A stretch of 6,425 bases of DNA from Methanosarcina sp. (lineage in GTDB: Archaea; Halobacteriota; Methanosarcinia; Methanosarcinales; Methanosarcinaceae): assembly GCA_013331265.1 (NCBI GenBank), contig DUGS01000040.1:1936-8360 (forward strand), written 5' to 3'. Shown in pieces: positions 1 through 5,593 of the stretch. Within the stretch, counting starts at the first letter, position 1, and each line of letters begins with the position of its first letter. Below the pieces are notes generated by a model, which worked only from the letters and a program-made list of their open reading frames with translations, searched no databases and was not told the DNA's origin. A program made the position numbers and the translations under genes.

Positions 1-22
1 TATCTCAAATTTGCGGGTAATT

Positions 23-30
23 TTTAAATA
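23..30 (+). promoter_or_regulatory. Candidate distal TATA box for groES
   Basis: The sequence TTTAAATA, inside a longer A/T run at about 20-32, fits the archaeal TATA-box consensus recognised by TBP. Archaeal transcription usually starts about 25 nt downstream, so a start near 52-57 would be expected. That would give groES a leader of roughly 105 nt containing the inverted repeat at 93-112. A second candidate lies closer to the gene, and the sequence alone cannot say which is used. Confidence 0.4.
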
Positions 31-85
31 TAAGTTTCGCATTATATGCAGATAGTTGGGCGTTAAACAGCTCAATAAACTCACC

Positions 86-94
86 GATATATAC
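86..94 (+). promoter_or_regulatory. Candidate proximal TATA box for groES
   Basis: GATATATAC is a TATA-like element that would place the transcription start near 112-118, leaving a leader of about 45 nt. It abuts and slightly overlaps the left arm of the inverted repeat at 93-112. A protein bound to that repeat would therefore lie between TATA and the start site, as expected for an archaeal repressor. This is inference from position only. Confidence 0.4.
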
Positions 95-112
95 TGGTTT
101 ATAACAACCAGT
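93..112 (+). promoter_or_regulatory. Perfect inverted repeat, operator-like, upstream of groES
   Basis: The arms ACTGGTT (93-99) and AACCAGT (106-112) are perfect reverse complements separated by TATAAC. No T-tract follows, so it is not an intrinsic terminator. Its place next to a TATA element and about 50 nt before the groES start suggests an operator for a dimeric regulator. If the distal promoter is used, it would instead form a hairpin in the leader. It is not the bacterial CIRCE element. It differs in sequence from the Archaeoglobus HSR1 palindrome as I recall it (CTAAC-N5-GTTAG), though the architecture is similar. Confidence 0.45.
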
Positions 113-160
113 CAATCTTCAACTAATATTAAGGTCGCTTATACATAGGAGGAACAAAAA

Positions 161-439
161 ATGATTGTCAAACCTATTGGCGAACGAGTATTACTCAAAC
201 ACCAGAAGAAAGAAGAAGTTACTAAAGGCGGGATCTATATCCCGGAATCTGCACGGCAGGAAAAGAAGGAAGGAATTGTTATTGCCGTGGGGACCTTTGA
301 AGACGGAAAAGAACTCCCCCTGAAGAAGGGTGACCATGTGATTTACGGGGGATACCAGGCCGATGAGATTGAAATCGACGAGGAAAAATACATTTTTGTA
401 GACTTCAAAGATATCCTGGCAACATTTGTTGAAGAATAA
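161..439 (+). CDS. groES: GroES, group I co-chaperonin (Cpn10)
   Basis: This 92-aa protein is the cytosolic heptameric lid that caps GroEL and closes the folding chamber. The whole length matches the Cpn10 fold, near the usual 95-100 aa. An N-terminal VKPIGERVLLK strand (3-13) is followed by the mobile loop with GGIYI (23-27), the counterpart of the GG-I-V-L segment that binds the GroEL apical domain. Next come EGIVIAVG (37-44), a short roof hairpin (44-58), KKGDHVIYGGY (55-65) and the C-terminal YIFVDFKDILA (77-87). The ATG is preceded by a strong AGGAGG at 147-152 with an 8-nt spacer, which fixes the start. groEL follows after 149 nt in the same direction. Group I chaperonins are bacterial in origin, and their presence in Methanosarcina is generally attributed to ancient transfer from bacteria. 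Identification is secure. Confidence 0.97.
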   Translation: MIVKPIGERVLLKHQKKEEVTKGGIYIPESARQEKKEGIVIAVGTFEDGKELPLKKGDHVIYGGYQADEIEIDEEKYIFVDFKDILATFVEE

Positions 440-517
440 AGTTGAATGAGGCCTTTTCTGAAATATTACATCAGGCATATCACAAATATCAGTAAATAAC
501 GATTCCATTGAATGTCA

Positions 518-526
518 GATAAATAG
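518..526 (+). promoter_or_regulatory. Possible internal promoter between groES and groEL
   Basis: The groES-groEL gap (440-588) is AT-rich and contains AGATAAATA at about 518-526, a weak TATA-like match that could start a transcript near 545-550. Close downstream is the perfect 10-bp palindrome GAATTAATTC (543-552). No T-rich terminator is visible in the gap, so readthrough from groES is still expected. This site would only supplement the operon promoter. Low confidence, because AT-rich spacers give such matches by chance. Confidence 0.2.
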
Positions 527-588
527 TAACTTGATAACTCATGAATTAATTCGGAAAGAATATTTGACCCTAATTCAGGTGAATACAG

Positions 589-2199
589 ATGGCTTCAAAG
601 CAGATAATGTTTGATGAGAGTGCGAGAAAAGCACTCTTAAGCGGTGTGGATAAAGTCGCAAATACCGTTAAGATCACCCTCGGACCAAGGGGGCGTTATG
701 TCGTTCTGGATAAAAGTACAAAGCCCGTGGTCACAAACGACGGTGTCACCATTGCAAAAGAAATTGAGCTCCATGACAAGTTCGAAAACATGGGAGCCAA
801 ACTCGTTAAGGAAGTAGCTTCCAAAACCCAGGACAACACAGGAGACGGGACAACCACAGCTACCCTTCTTGCCCAAAGCATGATCCGGGAAGGCCTTAAG
901 AACATCAGTGCCGGGGCAAACCCCATAGAAGTCAAGAAAGGGATTGAGATTGCCACGGAAAAAGTTGTAGGGTATCTCAAGGGCAAGAGTGTGGAGGTAA
1001 AGAGCAAGGAAAAAATCATTCAGGTAGCTACTGTTTCTGCAAACAATGACGAAGAAATAGGCAACCTGATTGCCGATGCTATGGAAAGGGTTGGCTACAA
1101 CGGGGTAATCACTGTCGAAGATTCAAAGACCATGGAAACCAGCCTTGATGTGGTTGAGGGTATGCAGTTCGACCGCGGATTTGTTTCACCATATATGGCT
1201 CTTGATACTGAAAAAATGACCTGCGAATTTGAAGACCCCTATATCCTGATTACGGACAAGAAAATCAACAGTATGAAGCAGATCGTGCCTGTGCTTGAGA
1301 AAGTCGCTTCTGAGGGCCGGTCTCTCCTGATTATTGCTGAAGATGTAGATGGGGACGCCCAGGCAGCCCTGATACTGAATATCATCCGCGGAGCCCTGAA
1401 GGTCTGCGCTGTCAAGGCTCCAGGATTCGGAAACGAGAGAAAGGAGATGCTCGAGGACATTGCTGTCCTTACCGGCGGGCAGGTCATCAGCGAAGAAAAG
1501 GGCATGAAGCTCGAAGAATTCAGTGACTCCATGCTCGGAAGTGCCAGGAAAATTACGGTTGACAACCACAAAACCATAATTGTAGAAGGCAGGGGCAACA
1601 AAGCAGACATCGATGAAAGGATCAGGATCATCGAAGCCCAGGCCAATATTGCTGAAGCTGAATACAGAAAGACCGAACTTAAAAAGCGCCAGGCAAAGCT
1701 TGGAGGCGGCGTTGCAGTAATCAAAGTAGGAGCCGCAACCGAAACCGAGCTCAAGGAAAAGAAAATGAGAATCGATGATGCCCTGAACGCAACAAAAGCC
1801 GCAGTTGAAGAAGGCGTGGTCACAGGAGGAGGAATAAGTCTCTTCCGCGCAGCTGCGATCCTTGATTCTCTTAAACTTGACGGTGACAGGCAGGTGGGCG
1901 TAAAGATCGTCCAGAGGTCTATAGAAGACCCCGTCCGCCAGATCGCAGAAAACGCAGGCAAAGAAGGCGCTGAAGTAGTAGCAGCCATAAAGGCTGAGTC
2001 CAGTGAGCACTTCGGGTACAATGCAAAAAGAGACGTTTTTGAAGACCTCTTTGAAGCAGGCGTAATCGACCCGACAAAAGTGGTAAGAAGCGGTCTTCAG
2101 AACGCTGCATCAATTGCAGGCATGGTTCTTACGACTGAAGCTCTTATAACCGATTTCGATGACGAAAAAGATGACAAGACAGCTGCAATTATAATCTAA
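589..2199 (+). CDS. groEL: GroEL, group I chaperonin (Cpn60)
   Basis: This 536-aa cytosolic chaperonin should form two stacked heptameric rings that fold proteins in an ATP- and GroES-dependent cycle. The equatorial domain shows TLGPRGR (30-36), NDGVTIAKE (50-58) and the ATP-binding GDGTTT (85-90, with D86). The ATP-hydrolysis aspartate is D397 in RIDDALNATKAAVEEG, equivalent to E. coli D398. The Cpn60 signature AAVEEGVVTGGG is at 404-415 and DPTKV, with nucleotide-contacting D494, at 494-498. The apical domain lies at about 190-375 and includes GFVSPYM (197-203), the substrate- and GroES-binding edge. The length is close to the bacterial norm (about 545), but the tail ends DDKTAAIII and lacks the usual Gly-Gly-Met repeats. 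The start has AGGTGA at 577-582 with a 6-nt spacer. It pairs with groES upstream and ends in an intrinsic-type terminator. Group II thermosome identity is excluded by these motifs. Confidence 0.98.
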   Translation: MASKQIMFDESARKALLSGVDKVANTVKITLGPRGRYVVLDKSTKPVVTNDGVTIAKEIELHDKFENMGAKLVKEVASKTQDNTGDGTTTATLLAQSMIREGLKNISAGANPIEVKKGIEIATEKVVGYLKGKSVEVKSKEKIIQVATVSANNDEEIGNLIADAMERVGYNGVITVEDSKTMETSLDVVEGMQFDRGFVSPYMALDTEKMTCEFEDPYILITDKKINSMKQIVPVLEKVASEGRSLLIIAEDVDGDAQAALILNIIRGALKVCAVKAPGFGNERKEMLEDIAVLTGGQVISEEKGMKLEEFSDSMLGSARKITVDNHKTIIVEGRGNKADIDERIRIIEAQANIAEAEYRKTELKKRQAKLGGGVAVIKVGAATETELKEKKMRIDDALNATKAAVEEGVVTGGGISLFRAAAILDSLKLDGDRQVGVKIVQRSIEDPVRQIAENAGKEGAEVVAAIKAESSEHFGYNAKRDVFEDLFEAGVIDPTKVVRSGLQNAASIAGMVLTTEALITDFDDEKDDKTAAIII

Positions 2200-2218
2200 T
2201 TGCAGTTTTTTTCTTTTT
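2183..2218 (+). terminator. Hairpin plus poly-T terminator overlapping the groEL stop codon
   Basis: CTGCAATTA (2183-2191) and TAATTGCAG (2197-2205) are perfect 9-bp reverse complements around a TAATC loop. A G-U and an A-U pair could extend the stem to 11 bp at its base. Seven T residues follow at once, then C and five more T. The groEL stop TAA (2197-2199) lies in the right arm, so the last coding codons form the left arm. Archaea mainly need the T-tract to terminate; the stem may add efficiency or protect the 3' end. Confidence 0.75.
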
Positions 2219-2339
2219 CCTGTAATTCTTACTTTTCTAAATCATTTTAAAGCCCTTTTCCTTTCTCCTTTATCGCCCGTAAATGCTGAATACCTTTTTC
2301 TTTCATTACCACAATGTCTTTTTTAAGCGTAATTCTCAA

Positions 2340-2348
2340 TATATATAA
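2340..2348 (+). promoter_or_regulatory. TATA box for the RNase H-like gene
   Basis: TATATATAA stands out in an otherwise pyrimidine-rich spacer and sits about 80 nt before the downstream ATG. A start about 25 nt further on (near 2368-2375) would give a leader of about 55-60 nt. Together with the groEL terminator upstream, it makes the downstream gene an independent transcription unit. The rest of the 2200-2428 spacer holds repeated T-rich tracts (for example 2260-2275 and 2294-2303) that could act as further termination sites. Confidence 0.55.
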
Positions 2349-2428
2349 CCGTTGATCTATAGTCACTCTGTTAGTATCATCCAATTCGTTTACTACAAAT
2401 TCCTTCTTACCAGAAAGGTGAAATAAAG

Positions 2429-3256
2429 ATGCTTGAAGTCTACTGTGACTCGTCTTATAATGAAGTTGAAGATTCCTACATCGGCTGCGTGGTGCTGCGG
2501 GACGGCAGGCAGATCCACCAATCCACAACTAAAGTCCCGGATAATCCTCAGAATAATCTTGACTGCGAACTTGCAGCCTTGAATTTTGCCATATCTCTTG
2601 TAAGAACTTTTTTAAGAGGGGATACCGAAATAGTTGTTTATAACGATTCTACTGAAGCCGTAAAATCTTTTCAGGGAAGGGCGCAGGATGTAGAACAGGA
2701 GTTTTCAGGATCCAGAATCAGCTTTGAGTATATCCCCCGCGAGAAGATAAATCAGGCAGCTGCAGACAGCCTCTCTAAAAAGTTTCCAGTTTTTTTCTCA
2801 AGCACTCCCACAGCCTACGTGGAATCATTTTCAAGGCGGGAAGACATTCTCTCCAATATAGCCCGGAATGGGAGCAACGTTTTTTATCTGGAAAAAGTTC
2901 CGGAAATGTCCACAAACAAAAAAACCTGCTACAGGCTGGTAGTCCGCACGATGGAAAAAACCCTTTCTGATGACCGGCTTTATACAGTAAAAAAAGGAGG
3001 GCCCGGCACTCAGGTAAAGGCTGCGGAAGAAATTCGAAAAGACCTTTCAAACCCTGAGGTCCTTTCTTCTCTGAAGTCGAAGGGTGTCAGGCTTGAAAAC
3101 TCCTATTTCCTGCTCACGGACGAAACATGGGGACTTCGTGGTACGGATAGTCAGGCTTGCTCAATTCTGCCCTCTTCTATCTCCCATAAAATAATATGCG
3201 ATGAAGTAGACAGGTCTCCTCAAAACCTTTTCAAAAGAGCAGAACGTTTTAAGTAA
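2429..3256 (+). CDS. RNase H-like domain protein with an unassigned C-terminal half
   Basis: This 275-aa soluble protein has no signal peptide or membrane segment. Residues 1 to about 120 fit an RNase HI-like fold with all four expected acidic positions: D7 in VYCDSS, E47 in CELAALNFA, D73 in VVYNDSTEAVK and D113 in INQAADSLSKK. These correspond to the D-E-D-D metal-binding set of type I RNase H, which cleaves RNA in RNA-DNA hybrids. Residues from about 120 to 275 match no family I recognise. They include a charged segment with KKGGPGTQVKAAEEIRKDL (about 189-207) and a possible strand region ENSYFLLTDETWGL. The ATG is preceded by AGGTGA (2416-2421) with a 7-nt spacer. An intact D-E-D-D set argues for an active nuclease, but the substrate is unknown. 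It differs from RNase HII, the usual archaeal housekeeping enzyme. The fold call is fairly sure; the cellular role is not. Confidence 0.7.
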   Translation: MLEVYCDSSYNEVEDSYIGCVVLRDGRQIHQSTTKVPDNPQNNLDCELAALNFAISLVRTFLRGDTEIVVYNDSTEAVKSFQGRAQDVEQEFSGSRISFEYIPREKINQAAADSLSKKFPVFFSSTPTAYVESFSRREDILSNIARNGSNVFYLEKVPEMSTNKKTCYRLVVRTMEKTLSDDRLYTVKKGGPGTQVKAAEEIRKDLSNPEVLSSLKSKGVRLENSYFLLTDETWGLRGTDSQACSILPSSISHKIICDEVDRSPQNLFKRAERFK

Positions 3257-3259
3257 CTT

Positions 3260-3316
3260 TCTGCTTTTCCAGCCCATTACTCTACAATCCGTATTTCCGA
3301 AACCCTGAAAAGCAGA
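3260..3316. repeat. 10-bp inverted repeat after the RNase H-like gene
   Basis: TCTGCTTTTC (3260-3269) and GAAAAGCAGA (3307-3316) are perfect reverse complements separated by 37 nt, starting 3 nt after the stop codon at 3254-3256. No T-tract follows the right arm, so it is not a classic terminator. It could be a 3'-end processing or stability structure. One such pair at this spacing is not strongly improbable by chance in a window this long. Confidence 0.3.
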
Positions 3317-3405
3317 TCCAGCTCAGGAATACAGGTTGAAATTGACTCCAGACGCTCAGGATCAATCCCAATGCTTATTGACACCTCCATCCTATATACA
3401 TTAAC

Positions 3406-3412
3406 GGGGGTG
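3406..3412 (+). promoter_or_regulatory. Ribosome-binding site that sets the start of the 212-aa protein
   Basis: GGGGGTG lies 6 nt before the ATG at 3419 and carries the GGTG core complementary to the archaeal 16S rRNA tail. The in-frame ATG at 3371 has only a poor AGGATC-like sequence upstream and would add 16 mostly hydrophobic residues. The downstream start is therefore preferred. A TATA-like TATATAC at 3393-3399 is so close that a transcript from it would begin near the ATG and lose this site, so the two signals are hard to use together. Confidence 0.55.
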
Positions 3413-3418
3413 CTAATC

Positions 3419-4057
3419 ATGGTAGAATATCCTGAAACCGAAACACTGCAGGCAAGAAAAGAAATTCAGAGTGATGAGGAAAATCCCAAAATAGGCTATG
3501 AGAGAAAGGAGGAGCAAGAAAAGCAGGGAAAAGAACCTGATATCCAGTCAGGAGTTCCCTCAGAAGAATTCTGTATGTCCTGTCTGAATATGCCCGAGGA
3601 ACAGCGTAAGAGCATGCTTCTGGAGATCCAGCAGGTAGCCGAAAGGATTCTGAAAGCTCATGGAGTAGTTAAAGAACCTGAAGACCTTTTAAAGGGAGAA
3701 TGGTTTCTCAAACTTCAGAAACTGGGATTTGAAAAAAAATTGGTCCTTGCAAAGTCCGGAGAAGAGGTCTTTATAGGTCTTTATACTTATTCGGGAGAAA
3801 CTCCTGTGCCTGACCCTAATTTCGTTTTGCTATCTCAATACGGGTTCTGGTACCCGCAGAGGATAGAAGAAAAATTTGACGAAACGGTCGCCTCTTTTTT
3901 CACGGGAGCTTATGGAGATTATGATTTCCTCAATATTGTCCCTGAAAACGTTGAAAAATTCCAGTCTTTTCAGCGCGATTTTGTAAAGATGATTGAAAAC
4001 CAGGGCTGGGATGGGCCGGACGTGGAGGTAGTTGAAAAAATTATGCCTAAAGATTAA
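3419..4057 (+). CDS. Conserved-looking hypothetical protein, 212 aa, with a CxxC pair
   Basis: I do not recognise this protein with confidence. It is soluble and has three visible parts. Residues 1-50 are a low-complexity tail rich in Glu, Lys and Gln, probably disordered. Residues 51-85 carry FCMSCLNMPEEQR, with C52 and C55 as the only cysteines, then a predicted amphipathic helix (KSMLLEIQQVAERILKAHG). Residues from about 90 to 205 look like a compact alpha/beta domain with VFIGLYTYSGE, a PDPNFVLL strand, FWYPQRIEEKFD and a C-terminal helix ENVEKFQSFQRDFVKMIENQGW. The Tyr-rich strand, DP and WYP order loosely recalls DUF6908-type domains, but that is only an impression. A single CxxC cannot by itself make a complete zinc site; dimerisation or redox use is possible. 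The longer start at 3371 would make 228 aa. It follows the RNase H-like gene by 162 nt, and a functional link is not shown. Confidence 0.65.
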   Translation: MVEYPETETLQARKEIQSDEENPKIGYERKEEQEKQGKEPDIQSGVPSEEFCMSCLNMPEEQRKSMLLEIQQVAERILKAHGVVKEPEDLLKGEWFLKLQKLGFEKKLVLAKSGEEVFIGLYTYSGETPVPDPNFVLLSQYGFWYPQRIEEKFDETVASFFTGAYGDYDFLNIVPENVEKFQSFQRDFVKMIENQGWDGPDVEVVEKIMPKD

Positions 4058-4090
4058 GTTTCTGTAGAACCTATTGAGCAGAGAGTTTAC

Positions 4091-4110
4091 TTTTTCTTTC
4101 CAGTTTTTTC
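4091..4110 (+). terminator. T-rich tract after the 212-aa protein gene
   Basis: Of these 20 bases, 14 are T, including runs of five and six, and no stable hairpin is visible immediately before them. Archaeal RNA polymerase can terminate on such U-rich tracts without a stem. It lies 33 nt after the stop codon and upstream of the aminotransferase promoter, so it probably separates the two transcription units. Confidence 0.45.
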
Positions 4111-4165
4111 CGGGAATTAATTTTCATATTATGTCCGGTTTTGACCCTTTATTTTCCCCACAGAA

Positions 4166-4174
4166 TATTTAAAT
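4166..4174 (+). promoter_or_regulatory. TATA box for the aminotransferase gene
   Basis: TATTTAAAT lies about 100 nt before the aminotransferase ATG; a start near 4195 would give a leader of about 75 nt. A weaker TTTATAGT at 4238-4245 would start transcription almost at the ATG, giving a nearly leaderless message. The first is the better match. The spacer 4058-4268 holds nothing else I can name. Confidence 0.5.
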
Positions 4175-4268
4175 CTTGAAAGCATACGCAGTTTCAGGTA
4201 CATACTCAGTGGTATTATTTGTTTCCAGCTTGTGGCATTTATAGTGATCATTTTTCAGAAGGTCTTTT

Positions 4269-5453
4269 ATGTTTGCGATAAACTCCGAATGCGTCCTATC
4301 AAAAAAATCCGAAGATATCCCTCCTTTCTATGTGATGGAAGTCCTGGAAAGTGCCAAGGCTCTGGAAGCTCAGGGCAGGCACATAATTCACCTCGAGGTC
4401 GGAGAGCCTGATTTTCCTACCGCACCCCATATATGTGAAGCCGCATGTGCTGCAATTAGCAAGGGGTTAACAAAGTATACTCACAGCCAGGGACTCCCTG
4501 CCCTCAGAGAGGCAATAGTTGAGTCTTACCATAGGAAATTTGGAATTGACCTGGACCCCGGTCAGGTTATTGTTACTTCCGGGACAAGCCCCGGTCTGCT
4601 GATGGTTTTTATGGCTCTTCTTGAAAAGAGGGACGAAGTAATTATGTCTAACCCTTACTATGCCTGCTATCCGAATTTTGTAAAATATCTGGGTGGGACT
4701 CCTGTTTTTGTCTACACGAGTGAGGCAAACGGTTTTGCCCTTGAGCCGGAAACAGTAAAGCAGTGTCTGAGCCACAATACGAAAGCTATTCTCATCAACA
4801 GTCCTTCAAATCCCGGAGGACATGTTATGTCTCCTGAAAACCTGCAGGGCCTTGCAGCGATAGCGGAGGAAAGAGGTATCCCTATCGTTTCGGATGAAAT
4901 CTACCAGGGCCTGATATATAGTGGGGAGGAACATACTATCCTTGAATATACCAGGAATGCCTTTGTCCTTAATGGTTTTTCCAAATTATATGCGATGACC
5001 GGCTGGAGGCTCGGCTACATTATCTGCCCTCCGGAATGTGTACGTGCACTTCAGAAGATTCACCAGAACTTCTTCATCTGTGCTAACTCTTTTGTGCAGG
5101 AAGCTGGTATTGCAGCCCTTAAAGGTCCGCAGGAACACGTTGCCGAGATGGTCCAGATTTATAATGTGCGCCGCCAGTACATGTTAAAAAGGCTTCTAGG
5201 CATGGGTCTTGAGGTACGCAAAGAGCCGATAGGAGCTTTTTATGTCCTTGCAGATGCCCGAAAATACTGCAGTGATTCCCTTGAACTGAGCCGCCGGATC
5301 CTAAATGAGGCAGGTGTTGCTGTAACTCCAGGCATAGACTTCGGAAACGGGGCAGAAGGATATCTGCGCTTTTCCTATGCTAACAGCCTCGAAAATATTG
5401 AAGAAGGCATGAACAGGCTGGAGACTTTTCTGGAAAAAGAGTTTGAGGAATGA
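4269..5453 (+). CDS. PLP-dependent class I aminotransferase (aspartate aminotransferase-like)
   Basis: This 394-aa cytosolic fold-type I enzyme transfers an amino group between an amino acid and a 2-oxo acid through pyridoxal phosphate. The Schiff-base lysine is K239 in NGFSKLYAMTGWRLGY. Cofactor contacts expected from the family are visible: SGTSPG (104-109) for the phosphate, N181 in SPSNPGG, D209 and Y212 in VSDEIYQG, and R247 in GWR. R367 in YLRFSYA should bind the substrate alpha-carboxylate. The N-terminal LEVGEPDFPT (42-51) and TKYTHSQG (68-75) are typical of the subgroup containing thermophilic aspartate aminotransferases. Full length is normal for the family. The start is supported by AGAAGGT (4257-4263) with a 5-nt spacer and by the usual S-K-x-S-x-x-I-P-P lead-in. 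Substrate is not readable from sequence; aspartate, aromatic or branched-chain acids are all possible. The protein has nine cysteines. It seems to be a single-gene unit with its own promoter and terminator. Confidence 0.9.
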   Translation: MFAINSECVLSKKSEDIPPFYVMEVLESAKALEAQGRHIIHLEVGEPDFPTAPHICEAACAAISKGLTKYTHSQGLPALREAIVESYHRKFGIDLDPGQVIVTSGTSPGLLMVFMALLEKRDEVIMSNPYYACYPNFVKYLGGTPVFVYTSEANGFALEPETVKQCLSHNTKAILINSPSNPGGHVMSPENLQGLAAIAEERGIPIVSDEIYQGLIYSGEEHTILEYTRNAFVLNGFSKLYAMTGWRLGYIICPPECVRALQKIHQNFFICANSFVQEAGIAALKGPQEHVAEMVQIYNVRRQYMLKRLLGMGLEVRKEPIGAFYVLADARKYCSDSLELSRRILNEAGVAVTPGIDFGNGAEGYLRFSYANSLENIEEGMNRLETFLEKEFEE

Positions 5454-5516
5454 GTTATCAGGATCATACAGCGGCCAGTTTCTGCACATTAATCTTTCTA
5501 ATTAATTTTTCTAACC

Positions 5517-5553
5517 TATTTTACCAGGCTTTTTTTACCAGGTTTTTATTTTT
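5517..5553 (+). terminator. T-rich terminator with a tandem TTTTACCAGG repeat, after the aminotransferase
   Basis: TTTTACCAGG occurs twice, at 5519-5528 and 5533-5542, a period of 14 nt, each copy followed by a T run (seven and five T), with another T run at 5549-5553. This fits stepwise U-rich termination of the aminotransferase transcript. CAGGCT (5525-5530) and AGCCTG (5554-5559) could pair around the second copy. On the opposite strand the region is A-rich and would not stop transcripts from the converging gene. Confidence 0.55.
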
Positions 5554-5593
5554 AGCCTGCTAATTAACTTATCCTTCTTATTTACAGGGCCCA

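Noticed and set aside
39..49. Short palindrome GCAT-TAT-ATGC before groES
   Set aside because: Arms of only 4 bp in AT-rich DNA are common by chance, and it does not fit either promoter candidate better than the longer repeat at 93-112.
1..160. Search for a bacterial CIRCE element or sigma-type promoter before groES
   Set aside because: No TTAGCACTC-N9-GAGTGCTAA-like repeat and no convincing -35/-10 pair is present; the region looks archaeal.
191..508. Minus-strand open frame of 105 codons opposite groES
   Set aside because: It is antisense to groES, Phe-rich and lacks a recognisable domain.
1186..2021. Two overlapping antisense open frames of 260-274 codons within groEL
   Set aside because: They lie wholly opposite a strongly conserved gene, in two different frames. 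Their compositions are Ser- or Phe/Cys-rich and show no family motif. They are expected by-products of groEL codon bias.
2247..2528. Minus-strand open frame of 93 codons across the groEL-RNase H spacer, with a Lys/Glu-rich, protein-like end
   Set aside because: Its first part is antisense to the RNase H-like gene and its Lys/Glu-rich end follows from the pyrimidine-rich + strand. It runs across the TATA box at 2340-2348 and has no clear ribosome-binding site. A decayed gene fragment cannot be excluded.
3371..3418. Upstream start giving the 212-aa protein a hydrophobic 16-residue extension resembling a signal anchor
   Set aside because: The ATG at 3371 has a poor ribosome-binding site, the extension is short, and the ATG at 3419 has GGGGGTG at ideal spacing.
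4467..4775. Minus-strand open frame of 102 codons opposite the aminotransferase
   Set aside because: It overlaps the conserved catalytic part of the aminotransferase and has no family motif.
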